A stretch of DNA of 64,000 nt from Kaistella solincola (GTDB lineage: Bacteria; Bacteroidota; Bacteroidia; Flavobacteriales; Weeksellaceae). A program made the translations under genes and the position numbers. Below are positions 36,117-44,785 of this stretch, piece by piece; the stretch's first letter is position 1; the number at the start of each line of letters is the position of its first letter. Under the pieces are notes generated by a model. The model was not told the origin of the DNA, did no database searches, and saw only the letters and a list, made by a program, of their open reading frames with translations. Where the stretch lies: NCBI RefSeq assembly GCF_000812875.1, contig NZ_JSYK01000003.1, positions 1,279,844 to 1,343,843 of the forward strand. Direction: 5' to 3'.

Positions 36117-38987
36117 TTACTTCACAAGCATTTTTGTCACTGCAACACCTTTTTCAGATTTTAACTGAATCAGATACATTCCGGTCTGTAAACCGCTTAC
36201 AGAAATGGTTTCATCGCCATTATCTTTGGAAAGTTTAACGGTTTTAACCAAAGCTCCGGCAAGATCGTAGATAGCAACTTTAGCGTTTTTAGCATTGGTA
36301 TAGCGGATCGTCGCTACGCCGTTGGTTACCGGGTTTTGCATCAATGTCACAGAAACTGCATTTTTGTTCTGTCCAACTTCCGAAGTTGCCAATGAAGCTT
36401 TCGCGTCACCGAAAATTCTGAAACCTCCCGGTTCAATGGTAATTGGTGCTGTAGTACTGTTCACAGTAAACGTTGAATCATCCATTAAGTTCACCCAGGT
36501 TCCGGTTGAAGAGAAATTAGGAACGATATTTTGGCTTGTTAAAGTGAAATTAGCAAGTACAACTACGTTTTTTAACGCCTCCGAAGTCGTGGTATTTCTG
36601 ATGAAAATTCTTGGCATTAAATTACCGGATTCTACCGTAAAATCTTTGGTATCGAAAACTTCATTCGATAATCTTAAAGATAAAATTTTTGCCCACGTAT
36701 CATACACAGATTTTCGCTCTGCATTGGTATCATAAGCCAAACCAAACGCCGAAGGTTTGTTGGAAAGTTTACAATCACCCGGAATGCCATCTTCATAATC
36801 AAAATTTGTGCTACCGTCAGGGCAGGTAAAAATACTTTTGTCATACCCTAATTCCGCAAACTGCCAGATCATTTTCGGTCCGGGAACGGTTAAAAATACC
36901 GCTGCATAGGCTTTTTGTCTCTGCAAAGCTGTAGATAAATCTTTTACGTTATAACCTGCGGTTGAATTTCCGTATCCCAGATTTTTGAACATGATTCGTT
37001 CTTCGTCATGACTTTCGCCGTAGCTGATCGCTCTTCTTTCTGTAAAGCCGTGCAATTCAAAATCAACTCTGTTAAAGTTGCTGTTCGGCGCGTAACCCAT
37101 GGTATTTTCGTTGTAAGGCACGGTTTCTTTGTCCCACATCATAATGCCTTTACCTTCATTTATACGGTAGTTCGCCCATTGTCTTTCTTCAGCATCTGTT
37201 CCCAAATGCTCGAAAATGATATAAGAAGAATTGTCAATCGCCCACTGTTTGTCCGCGTAGTACTTTAAAACATCAACCCTGTCCTGCTGGTACGCATTGG
37301 TACAGTTTTGATCGTTTTCGGAACAGTTTTGAGTGAAACCTTTGGTTAAATCCCAACGGAAACCATCGATTTTATACTCTTTAATCCATTGTTCCAACAC
37401 TCTTTCTACATAATATTTTGTAGAAGAAGACGTATGGTTAAAATCGTTGAAAACATTATAAGCATGCTTCGGAGTTTGGTTGAAATATGGATTGTTTGCC
37501 GCGGGATCACCGAAACCGTCACCATCGGGATCAACCGCCCACAATCTTTCAATCGGGCTTCTGCCTGTGGCGTGATTTAAAGCGATATCTAAAATTACCG
37601 CAATACCGTTTTGGTGGCATAAATCGATAAATTCCTTGAATTTTTCCGGGGTTCCGTAGGCTTTATCTAAAGCATAATGGAAACCGGTATTATAACCCCA
37701 GGATTCATTTCCATCAAATTCCATAACCGGCATCAGCTCAATCGCGTTGATATTTAATGACTTTAAATAACTGATTTTGTTAATTAAAGACTGCCAGGTT
37801 TTTTCTACCGTAAAATCGCGAACCAGCATTTCATAAACAATTAAGTTTTCTTTTGCCGGTTTATCGAAGTTAGTGATGGTCCAGTTATATTTTGGTTTTG
37901 CGGTTTGAATCACCGAAACTTCAAAATTTTGTCCTGTGGGATAAGCTGGAAGATTTGGGTAAACCGATGCGCTGATGTACGGATCATCATATGGTGAAAG
38001 CACCAACGGTGAATATGGATCAGCGACTTTAATTCCATCCGCGGTGCGGTATTGGAAGGTATAAATTTGCTGGGGTGTAAGACCTGTAATTTCTATCCAA
38101 AATAAATCCGGATTTGTAGTGTCGCGCTTCATTAAATAAGTGCTGGAAACCGCCCAATTGTTAAAACTACCGATCACGTGAACCGATGATTTATATGGCG
38201 CGTATAAAGCGAGCCCGACCTTGGTCCCATCTGCAGGATCGTAGGTAATACCCTGTCTCATATAGCTTGGGATCGGTGCAGATTGTACTGCTGCGGCAAG
38301 CGCTACTGAAAAAGTTTTACTTACTGCAGTACCATCTGATGCGTTGGTTGCAATAACTTCAATATTGGCATCTGAAGTCACTGTGTAGGCGTAATTCAGC
38401 GAAGTTGAAGCTGCGGAACTGGTATAAACCGTAGTGCCGTTTGCTTTTACAACATAGTTAGCTGCCATACTTGACGTCCCGGTAATGTTTAAAACACTTC
38501 CCGAAGCTATAATGTTTGAACTGCCTGCAGCGGGATTTGTCAGGTTAAATTGGAATTTACCCACATTCACGAGAAAATCCTGCGACTGGTTACTACCCGA
38601 AAAAGTTTTAACCAAATAGCCAATTTTCGTCAGCGGATTTGTTCTGTTTCCGTAGTACGACTTCACGGTGTTCATCGTGAAGGTATAGGTTCCAATATTT
38701 CCGGCACTTGACACGTATGTAAGTTTGTTTGCCGAGTTAGGCGTTGCCCAGGCACCATTGGTTGGCGCATCTACATTGACACCTGCGGTATCAATGGACC
38801 ATGCCCACAAATAAAGTTCATGAGTCGTAGCTACACCGTACGCAGCTTCATCAACTTTAAAAGTGATGGTTATCGCTTCCGTTTCATTAAACGTTGCGGG
38901 ACTGATGATGGAAGTTACCGGAATGGTGGCTGCCAGAGCGAAGTAAGGCAAAAACACCGCCAATAACAGCGTATAAATGTATTTCAT
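36117..38987 (-). CDS. Secreted GH13 alpha-amylase-family enzyme with T9SS sorting domain
   Basis: The 956-residue protein has a signal peptide (MKYIYTLLLAVFLPYFALA), one or two N-terminal Ig-like/E-set domains (to about residue 340, with the carbohydrate-binding-like VHVIGSFNNWAVSSTYLMKRD), a GH13 barrel and a C-terminal type IX secretion sorting domain (VAIYDLAGALVKTVKL ... GMYLIQLKSEKG ... KMLVK). The catalytic triad reads D546 in GFRWDLTKGF, E593 in IIFEHLGTD and D661 in ESHDEERI. It should be exported through the outer membrane and degrade alpha-glucans such as starch or glycogen outside the cell. Single-gene unit; no Sus neighbours. Confidence 0.92.
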   Translation of the reverse strand: MKYIYTLLLAVFLPYFALAATIPVTSIISPATFNETEAITITFKVDEAAYGVATTHELYLWAWSIDTAGVNVDAPTNGAWATPNSANKLTYVSSAGNIGTYTFTMNTVKSYYGNRTNPLTKIGYLVKTFSGSNQSQDFLVNVGKFQFNLTNPAAGSSNIIASGSVLNITGTSSMAANYVVKANGTTVYTSSAASTSLNYAYTVTSDANIEVIATNASDGTAVSKTFSVALAAAVQSAPIPSYMRQGITYDPADGTKVGLALYAPYKSSVHVIGSFNNWAVSSTYLMKRDTTNPDLFWIEITGLTPQQIYTFQYRTADGIKVADPYSPLVLSPYDDPYISASVYPNLPAYPTGQNFEVSVIQTAKPKYNWTITNFDKPAKENLIVYEMLVRDFTVEKTWQSLINKISYLKSLNINAIELMPVMEFDGNESWGYNTGFHYALDKAYGTPEKFKEFIDLCHQNGIAVILDIALNHATGRSPIERLWAVDPDGDGFGDPAANNPYFNQTPKHAYNVFNDFNHTSSSTKYYVERVLEQWIKEYKIDGFRWDLTKGFTQNCSENDQNCTNAYQQDRVDVLKYYADKQWAIDNSSYIIFEHLGTDAEERQWANYRINEGKGIMMWDKETVPYNENTMGYAPNSNFNRVDFELHGFTERRAISYGESHDEERIMFKNLGYGNSTAGYNVKDLSTALQRQKAYAAVFLTVPGPKMIWQFAELGYDKSIFTCPDGSTNFDYEDGIPGDCKLSNKPSAFGLAYDTNAERKSVYDTWAKILSLRLSNEVFDTKDFTVESGNLMPRIFIRNTTTSEALKNVVVLANFTLTSQNIVPNFSSTGTWVNLMDDSTFTVNSTTAPITIEPGGFRIFGDAKASLATSEVGQNKNAVSVTLMQNPVTNGVATIRYTNAKNAKVAIYDLAGALVKTVKLSKDNGDETISVSGLQTGMYLIQLKSEKGVAVTKMLVK

Positions 38988-39086
38988 ATAAATAGGTTTT
39001 TAAAATGTAAAAGTACTAAAAGTTCAGTTCCGAAATGATAAATTTTTATGTTTCTGAAATGAATTTCAGATACTTAATTAAAATAT

Positions 39087-39821
39087 TCAGGAATCCTTAG
39101 AAATATCGGGCTTATAATCAATAAAATTATTACTTTCAGAAATCGCAGAAGCATTTTCCAGCATGAAGTTTTTACCAGCCAAAATCTCTGTCAACAGCGT
39201 GCGCATCTGTTCAGCTGCGACTTCCGGCAAATGCGATTTTTTTGCCGCCTCAATGACCTGTTTTTTGCCGTTTTGCTGAATCTTCGCCAAATCTTCTTTG
39301 CTGAAAAGATTGAAAAACTGCTCCTCGATATTGTAATATTTATAATCAGTTTCGGTAGAAAGAATTTGCGGCGGCGGAAAATTCAGCAATTTCACTTTCC
39401 GGTTCACCTCATCAACTTCCCACTGAAATTTTTCGAAATCATAACCGACCAGAATTTTCGCTTCGATGATAACCAGCGCTTTCTTTTTCGACGGAATAAA
39501 ATTGAAAATTTTCTTTGATTCTTCGTAGTTGTAAATTTCATTAAAATGACCTTCCGCGGAAACGACTTTAAAAACTTTGCGCATGCTTTCCGCAATCGTG
39601 TGCGAACTTTCGGTAATCACCGGCGCCGAAGAACCCATTTTTTTCGAAGCTAAAAAAGCAATTACGCCGCCCAAAACCAAACCCAGAACCAACATCAAAA
39701 GCGTCATCACCGAATTGATGGAAGAACTTTGCGTCATTTGGAAAAGCAGATACGCGATAAAGAGCACCGCGGCGATTCCCAACGCCCAGAAAACGAATTT
39801 GTATTTTTTTAAGTTCATCAT
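39087..39821 (-). CDS. DUF4230 membrane-anchored protein
   Basis: The 244-residue protein has two hydrophobic N-terminal segments (residues 9-28 and 39-60) and then a soluble domain with the DUF4230 pattern KVFKVVSAEGHFNEIYNYEES, KKALVIIEAKILVGYDFEKF, VKLLNFPPPQILSTETDYKYY and a helical end with EQMRTLLTEIL. DUF4230 is widespread and of unknown function, with a SPFH-like layout of an anchored domain exposed on one side of the membrane. Two adjacent ATG codons (39821 and 39818) are possible starts. Stands alone between terminators and a repeat. Confidence 0.9.
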   Translation of the reverse strand: MMNLKKYKFVFWALGIAAVLFIAYLLFQMTQSSSINSVMTLLMLVLGLVLGGVIAFLASKKMGSSAPVITESSHTIAESMRKVFKVVSAEGHFNEIYNYEESKKIFNFIPSKKKALVIIEAKILVGYDFEKFQWEVDEVNRKVKLLNFPPPQILSTETDYKYYNIEEQFFNLFSKEDLAKIQQNGKKQVIEAAKKSHLPEVAAEQMRTLLTEILAGKNFMLENASAISESNNFIDYKPDISKDS

Positions 39822-39867
39822 TTTGAATTTACGTAAAGGTAAGAATTTTCAAAAATGAATTAAAACA

Positions 39868-39902
39868 GAAAAATTTGCCGTTTTAGCGGTAAATTTTATT
39901 TT
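39868..39902. repeat. 31-bp palindromic repeat at the 39896 gene stop
   Basis: AAAAATTTGCCG, TTTTAGC and GGTAAATTTTATTTTTT follow in order. The TAA stop of the downstream minus-strand gene (39896-39898) is inside the T-rich arm. Confidence 0.75.
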
Positions 39903-40435
39903 TTTAGCACAAACTGCGGCGGCAAAATCAGCTCTTCAAACCTGCCTTTCACCTCCAGTTTTTTGAAATAGAGATTTCGCGCCATGATTTTCAGCATGAG
40001 ATCTTTATCGAAAAATTTCCAGAAAGAATCGTCGTGCACTTTTGTAGGTTTCCTGACTTCGGTAAAAGTCGTCACCCAAGAATCCGGATTGTGGTAAAAC
40101 TCAATAATTCCGCAGTGTGGCGGGATATTTTTGTGCTCGATCATTCCCTGTGGTAACAAAAAACTGAACTGGTTACACGGGTAATCTCCACAAGAAATTT
40201 TATCGTGTTTCAAAAATTTTTCTTTGGTCTGATGGTTTTGATACTTCTTTTTAAAATCATTTTTAAAGTCGCCTTTTGAAAATTTAATTTCCAGCTCGTG
40301 GCTGAAACCTTCTTCATTAATGACTAAAATATCGGCTTCCCAGTCGGAATGAAAATGATTGGTAAGCACCAAATCTTTCTCAAAATCGCAAAATTTCGAA
40401 ATATAATTATAGGTAAGTTCTTCTACTTTTAACAT
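39896..40435 (-). CDS. Hypothetical protein with PD-(D/E)XK nuclease-like core
   Basis: The 179-residue soluble protein contains WEADILVINEEGFSHELEIKFSKGDFKNDFKKK, in which D, E-x-K and surrounding hydrophobic strands fit a PD-(D/E)XK nuclease core like that of MmcB-type repair proteins. Further on, HCGIIEFYHNPDSW and LPPQFVLKK have no clear parallel, and an SCGDYPCNQ segment might bind a metal. It lies 12 bp downstream of the LuxE/PaaK-like gene on the same strand. The nuclease idea is inference from a short motif. Confidence 0.6.
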   Translation of the reverse strand: MLKVEELTYNYISKFCDFEKDLVLTNHFHSDWEADILVINEEGFSHELEIKFSKGDFKNDFKKKYQNHQTKEKFLKHDKISCGDYPCNQFSFLLPQGMIEHKNIPPHCGIIEFYHNPDSWVTTFTEVRKPTKVHDDSFWKFFDKDLMLKIMARNLYFKKLEVKGRFEELILPPQFVLKK

Positions 40436-40447
40436 GTTGGTTGAAAA

Positions 40448-41464
40448 TTAAGACACGAGCAAACTGCAGCCGCGAATATCGGAATGATCAATTCTGCCCA
40501 AAACCTGAAATTTTCCGGAATCAATTCCATTCAAAGCTTCAGAATCACTTACAATTTTGCCTAAATCTTGAGTCGCAATAAAAGCACACGAATGTCGGTT
40601 TGCCAAATCGATGATATTGATGGCACCGGTTCTGCCACTTTCAACGTAAGAAAACGGATCTTCCGTATTTCGGATGAGAATGCGCATCCAGTTCGGACTT
40701 TCGTAAATATTTTCGCCCAAAGAATACGCTTGCGAGAGCAGTTCTGTCATCGAATATTCGGAAAAAATATTTTCAGTTTTAAAGCCTTGATGAAATATTT
40801 TAAGCAATTCATCTTTCGTCATTTCTTCTTTTCGGCCTTTCATTCCGCCAGTTTCAATGATGATAATTTCTTCCGAAGTTTCGATTTTTTGGCTGCTATT
40901 TTGGCAAAATTCCAGAAAATCCAGAAGCGCAAAAGCGACGCCGAACAGAATTACTTTTGTATTGGTCCTGAAATTTTTTTTTAACAAATTGTACAGATCC
41001 TGATGATTGTAGAGAAAATAACCGTTTTCCGGTTTCCCGGATTTTTTCATCAGAAAATCTACCATATAAATTAAGGACGAATTTTGTTTTTCCAGGTAAC
41101 TTGGCAACAATCCGAGAAAAATATAATCTTCGGGCTTTCCAATAAACTGCTCGAAACTTTTCACGATGCTTTCCTGATACAGTTTTTCATCCGCAATCCA
41201 ATGTTTGGAAAGGTTCATTTGCGTTGTTCCGGAACTTTGAAAAAATAATTCGGACGTTTTATTTTGATCCAATAGTGTGTGATTTTTAAACATCTCGATC
41301 GGCAGAAAAGGAACTTTTTCAACTGTTGTAATATGCGTTGGATCGATATTTAAAAAGTCCACAAATTTTCTGTAAACTTCAATATTTTGATATTGGTAGT
41401 TAAAAGTTTCCAGACATTTCTGCTGGAAATCAATTTCTGTTTTTAGGTTGAAAATATCGTTCAT
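40448..41464 (-). CDS. LuxE/PaaK-like acyl-protein synthetase family protein
   Basis: The 338-residue protein belongs to the ANL superfamily branch near LuxE (acyl-protein synthetase of bioluminescence) and phenylacetate-CoA ligase. Marks are VPFLPIEMFKNHTLL, the phosphate loop FFQSSGTTQMNLSKHW, FGVAFALLDFLEF, the ETGGMKGR adenine-binding loop and FSEYSMTELLSQAYS. Such enzymes activate a carboxylic acid with ATP. In Flavobacteriia this gene is common without any luciferase; the substrate is unknown. ATG at 41464, 26-bp terminator stem upstream, PD-(D/E)XK-like gene downstream. Confidence 0.85.
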   Translation of the reverse strand: MNDIFNLKTEIDFQQKCLETFNYQYQNIEVYRKFVDFLNIDPTHITTVEKVPFLPIEMFKNHTLLDQNKTSELFFQSSGTTQMNLSKHWIADEKLYQESIVKSFEQFIGKPEDYIFLGLLPSYLEKQNSSLIYMVDFLMKKSGKPENGYFLYNHQDLYNLLKKNFRTNTKVILFGVAFALLDFLEFCQNSSQKIETSEEIIIIETGGMKGRKEEMTKDELLKIFHQGFKTENIFSEYSMTELLSQAYSLGENIYESPNWMRILIRNTEDPFSYVESGRTGAINIIDLANRHSCAFIATQDLGKIVSDSEALNGIDSGKFQVLGRIDHSDIRGCSLLVS

Positions 41465-41492
41465 GATTCGTTTCGCAAAAGTCCCAAAAGAA

Positions 41493-41526
41493 AAGCGGAA
41501 TTCAAAATAAATTTCGAATTCCGCTT
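41493..41526. terminator. Bidirectional intrinsic terminator
   Basis: AAGCGGAATTC and GAATTCCGCTT form an 11-bp perfect stem around an AT-rich 12-base loop, followed by T-rich DNA on the minus strand. It ends the hydroxyisourate hydrolase transcript. Confidence 0.85.
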
Positions 41527-41550
41527 AAAATAATTTTATAAAAAGAAAAC

Positions 41551-41964
41551 TTAGTTCCCTCTGTAAGTTGAGTAACCATACGCGGAAAGCGTGATTGGCA
41601 CGTGATAATGGTCTTTGTTGGTAATTTCAAAAACTACTTCTACCCAAGGATAAAAACTTTCTGTGTTCATTGATTTGAAATAAGGACTTGTGAAGTAAGT
41701 CAATTTATAAATTCCTAAGTTAGAATTTTCGCTGCTTAAGAAATCTCCAACTCTTCCGTTTTTATCTGTAACTTTTTTATCAACCACCGTCCACATTTTT
41801 GTTTGGTTGCTGTATTTTTCCAGTTGAATGGTAACTCCCGGAGCAGGCATTCCCTTAGAAACATCTAAAATGTGACTGGAAAGTTGATAGGTTTTTTCGG
41901 TTTTTTGCCCGAATGCAGTTGTTGAGATCATCGCAAAAATAAATGCGAAAATAAAATTTTTCAT
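41551..41964 (-). CDS. uraH: Exported 5-hydroxyisourate hydrolase (transthyretin-like)
   Basis: HIUase hydrolyses 5-hydroxyisourate, the product of uricase, to OHCU. The protein has 137 residues: a signal peptide (FIFAFIFAMISTTAFG), then the transthyretin-like fold with His31 in LSSHILDVSKGMPAPGV, arginine in DKNGRVGDFL, histidine in HYHVPITLSAYGYSTYRG, and a C-terminal YRGN in place of the canonical YRGS. It is thus probably periplasmic, as reported for some bacterial HIUases. No uricase or allantoin gene is seen in the window. The palindrome at 41986-42001 lies 22 bp upstream. Confidence 0.88.
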   Translation of the reverse strand: MKNFIFAFIFAMISTTAFGQKTEKTYQLSSHILDVSKGMPAPGVTIQLEKYSNQTKMWTVVDKKVTDKNGRVGDFLSSENSNLGIYKLTYFTSPYFKSMNTESFYPWVEVVFEITNKDHYHVPITLSAYGYSTYRGN

Positions 41965-41985
41965 AAAATAAATTAATTTGTTAAT

Positions 41986-42001
41986 ACGGTAACGCTACCG
42001 T
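41986..42001. promoter_or_regulatory. Palindrome upstream of the HIUase gene
   Basis: ACGGTA and TACCGT face each other across ACGC, 22 bp upstream of the HIUase ATG. It has no U-tract in the minus-strand direction of the upstream gene, so an operator is more likely than a terminator. Confidence 0.35.
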
Positions 42002-42045
42002 TTTTTGAATTTGAAATTCTTACGCAAAGATAAGGTCTTTACAAT

Positions 42046-42810
42046 TTAATGCTCGAAGGTTTTCAGTTCAAAATCGTTTGCAAATTCACCATACGTAAAG
42101 TAAGAAATCCAGTCGCCAAGATTGATGTATTTCGCTTTTCCGTTTTCCAAATCCAAAACCATCGGCAAGTGGCGGTGACCATAAATAAAATAGTCGATCT
42201 TTTCAATTTTCAATTTTTCCTTTGAATAAAGGATCAGAAATTCTTTATCTTCACCCAAAAATGCTTTGTCTTCTTCACCTGAAATCATCTTGTTTTTCGT
42301 GGAAAAATAAATGGCGATTTTCATCGCGATGTCCGGATGCAACCATTTAAAAGCCCACTGCGCCAAAGGATTCGTAAAAAGTTTTTTCATTCTTTTATAA
42401 CCTTTGTCGCCCGGCCCGAGGCCGTCACCGTGCGCAAGCAGAAAATTTTTGCCGTTGATTTCAAAATACTGTTTTTCGAAAAAAACTTTGCAGCCAATTT
42501 CTTCTTCAAAATAATTTTTCATCCACAAATCGTGGTTTCCAACGAACATAAAAAGTTCAATTCCGGAATCTTTCATCTCGGCCAATTTCCCTAAAACCCG
42601 CACATAACCTTTCGGTATCACGTGATTCCATTCATGCCAAAAATCGAATAAATCGCCCATCAAAAACAAAACCTGTGCATCGGCTTTAATTTCGTCTAAC
42701 CAACGGATAAATTTTTCTTCTCGCACCTTGCTTTCTTTCGGCGTTGGCGCGCCAAAATGTTGGTCGGAAGCGAAGTAAACTTTTTTATTTTGCTGTAGAT
42801 ATATTTCCAT
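42046..42810 (-). CDS. lpxH: UDP-2,3-diacylglucosamine diphosphatase
   Basis: LpxH cleaves UDP-2,3-diacylglucosamine to lipid X in lipid A synthesis. The 254-residue metallophosphatase has the full set of motifs: ASDQHFGAP, MGDLFDFWHEW, VGNHDLW, LLAHGDGLG and IYGHRHLPM. Asp, His and Asn residues in these bind two metals. The length is slightly above the proteobacterial LpxH (240), as usual in Bacteroidetes. ATG at 42810, 39 bp after queD on the same strand. Confidence 0.93.
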   Translation of the reverse strand: MEIYLQQNKKVYFASDQHFGAPTPKESKVREEKFIRWLDEIKADAQVLFLMGDLFDFWHEWNHVIPKGYVRVLGKLAEMKDSGIELFMFVGNHDLWMKNYFEEEIGCKVFFEKQYFEINGKNFLLAHGDGLGPGDKGYKRMKKLFTNPLAQWAFKWLHPDIAMKIAIYFSTKNKMISGEEDKAFLGEDKEFLILYSKEKLKIEKIDYFIYGHRHLPMVLDLENGKAKYINLGDWISYFTYGEFANDFELKTFEH

Positions 42811-42849
42811 CTATTTGGGCTAATTTTCACGATTTGCAAATTAGCAAAA

Positions 42850-43296
42850 TTAAACCTGATCTTCCGCAAACCATTCGCCGTAAGAATTTTCGGTTTCGTG
42901 AAGTTTAAGATAGGCAAGCGAAACATTTTTTGGCAGGTGAAACTGTACTTTTTTCGCAATGTCGTACAGCATATTTTCGCACGTCGGCTGATAATCGCAG
43001 TAAATCACTTTATGACCTTGCTTTTCCAAATCTTCACCCAAATTTTTATGTGGTGACAGGCCGTTCAGCAAAACCGCATGATCCCAAACCGAAAGAATTT
43101 CCGACTTTACAATTTTCTTGATGTCGCCAAAATCCACCACCATTCCGTTTTTTGGATTTTCCAGATCGTCGATCGGATTTCCCTTTACCGTCACGAAAAG
43201 TTTGTAAGAGTGGCCGTGCATATTCTTGCATTTGCCGTCGTAATTATAAAGAACGTGTGCCGTTTCGAAAGTGAAAATCTTGGTGATTCGTATCAT
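42850..43296 (-). CDS. queD: 6-carboxytetrahydropterin synthase
   Basis: QueD converts dihydroneopterin triphosphate to 6-carboxytetrahydropterin, an early step to queuosine in tRNA. The 148-residue protein has zinc-binding histidines in ETAHVL and NMHGHSYKLFV, a catalytic cysteine region in CKNMHGH, and the C-terminal CDYQPTCENMLYDIA and LHETENSYGEW. Start set at ATG 43296 (MIRITKIFTFETAH) rather than an upstream GTG. It precedes lpxH with a short gap. Confidence 0.95.
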   Translation of the reverse strand: MIRITKIFTFETAHVLYNYDGKCKNMHGHSYKLFVTVKGNPIDDLENPKNGMVVDFGDIKKIVKSEILSVWDHAVLLNGLSPHKNLGEDLEKQGHKVIYCDYQPTCENMLYDIAKKVQFHLPKNVSLAYLKLHETENSYGEWFAEDQV

Positions 43297-43367
43297 TTTA
43301 CAAAGATAAAGAAAGTTAAGGCTTTGCAGCACTTCAGTTTGAATTCAAATTAAATTCAGCCAAAAAC

Positions 43368-43424
43368 CAAAAAAACTAGCGTTTTAGCGGCAAAAAAATT
43401 CCCGCTTAAAAGCAGGAATTTTTT
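43368..43424 (-). terminator. 31-bp palindromic repeat fused to the aceA terminator
   Basis: The repeat copy (43368-43400, core GTTTTAGCGGC) runs into a hairpin AATTCCCGCT-TAAA-AGCAGGAATT (43397-43420, one mismatch) with T-tracts on both strands. It ends the aceBA transcript on the minus strand, where the order is hairpin, U-tract, GCCGCTAAAAC. Confidence 0.75.
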
Positions 43425-43454
43425 CAAATTATAATATGTAGTTATGTGTTTTAA

Positions 43455-44741
43455 TCAATGAAACTGCTCCGCTTCTGTAGAACCTGCAAGCGCCGTGGTT
43501 GAAGAATTACCGTCAGTTACCACGGTTTGCACTTCATCAAAGTAAGAAGTTCCGACGAAATTCTGGTGTTTCACCGCGCGGAAACCTTCTTTCTGAAGCG
43601 CAAATTCTCTTTCCTGAAGCTCGCTGTAACCGGCCATCCCGCGTTTTTTGTAGGCTAAAGCCAATTCGAACATTGAAGTATTTAAAGCATGGAAACCTGC
43701 CAAAGTGATAAACTGGAATTTGTAACCCATTGCTGCCAGTTCTTCGCGGAATGTTTCCATTTCCGGCACGGAAAGTTTTGCCGCCCAGTTGAACGATGGC
43801 GAACAATTATACGCCAGCATTTTTCCCGGAAATTTAGCATGAATTCCTTCCGCAAATCTTCTCGCATAATCCAGGTCCGGATTTGAAGTTTCCATCCAGA
43901 TCAAGTCCGCGTACGGCGCATACGCCAGACCTCTATCGATGCCTTGTTCTACTCCATTTTTTACTTCATAAAATCCTTCGGAAGTTCTTTTTCCGGTCAC
44001 AAACTTTCTGTCGCGCTCGTCAATATCGGAAGTCAGCAAATCTGCAGCATCCGCGTCAGTTCGGGCAACCAAAACAGTTGGAACACTGCAAACGTCGGCT
44101 GCCAAACGCGCTGCAATAAGTTTATTCACAGCTTCCTGAGTAGGAACCAAAACTTTACCGCCCAAATGACCACATTTTTTCGCTGAAGACAATTGATCTT
44201 CAAAATGAACTCCAGCGGCGCCCGCTTCAATCATCTGTTTCATGAGTTCAAAAGCATTTAGATTTCCGCCAAAACCAGCTTCAGCATCAGCAACTATGGG
44301 AACTAAATAATCTTTGCAGTTCGCTTCGTCAATATCATTCACGGACTGAATTTGGTCCGCGCGCAATAAAGCGTTATTGATTCTTTTCACCACCGAGGGC
44401 ACTGAATTCGCCGGATACAAACTTTGATCAGGATACATTTCTCCGCTCAAATTCGCATCGGCAGCCACCTGCCAGCCGGAAAGATAAATCGCTTCCAGAC
44501 CGGCATCAACTTCCTGAACCGCCTGATTTCCGGTTAAAGCTCCCAGTCCGGCCACAAAATCCTGGCTGGTTAGTTTTTCCCACAATTTTTCCGACATCAG
44601 TTTTGCGATGGTGTAGTCGAGTTTGTAGGTCCCTCGAAGTTTCAGCACTTTTTCCGCGGAATACGGTCTTTTAATTCCGGTCCATCTTGGGCTTTCAAGC
44701 CATTCTTTTTCCAGCTGCTGGATTTGTTCCTGATTTTTCAT
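43455..44741 (-). CDS. aceA: Isocitrate lyase
   Basis: AceA splits isocitrate to succinate and glyoxylate, the first step of the glyoxylate shunt used during growth on acetate or fatty acids. The 428-residue protein has the signature [17 protein letters not shown] with catalytic Cys190, and [23 protein letters not shown] and [29 protein letters not shown]. It follows malate synthase by 44 bp on the same strand, the classic aceBA order, and is divergent (through aceB) from an XRE regulator. Confidence 0.98.
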   Translation of the reverse strand: MKNQEQIQQLEKEWLESPRWTGIKRPYSAEKVLKLRGTYKLDYTIAKLMSEKLWEKLTSQDFVAGLGALTGNQAVQEVDAGLEAIYLSGWQVAADANLSGEMYPDQSLYPANSVPSVVKRINNALLRADQIQSVNDIDEANCKDYLVPIVADAEAGFGGNLNAFELMKQMIEAGAAGVHFEDQLSSAKKCGHLGGKVLVPTQEAVNKLIAARLAADVCSVPTVLVARTDADAADLLTSDIDERDRKFVTGKRTSEGFYEVKNGVEQGIDRGLAYAPYADLIWMETSNPDLDYARRFAEGIHAKFPGKMLAYNCSPSFNWAAKLSVPEMETFREELAAMGYKFQFITLAGFHALNTSMFELALAYKKRGMAGYSELQEREFALQKEGFRAVKHQNFVGTSYFDEVQTVVTDGNSSTTALAGSTEAEQFH

Positions 44742-44785
44742 ATCGATTTGTTTTTGGTTTTTTTGGTGTTATTTGGGCAAATTTT

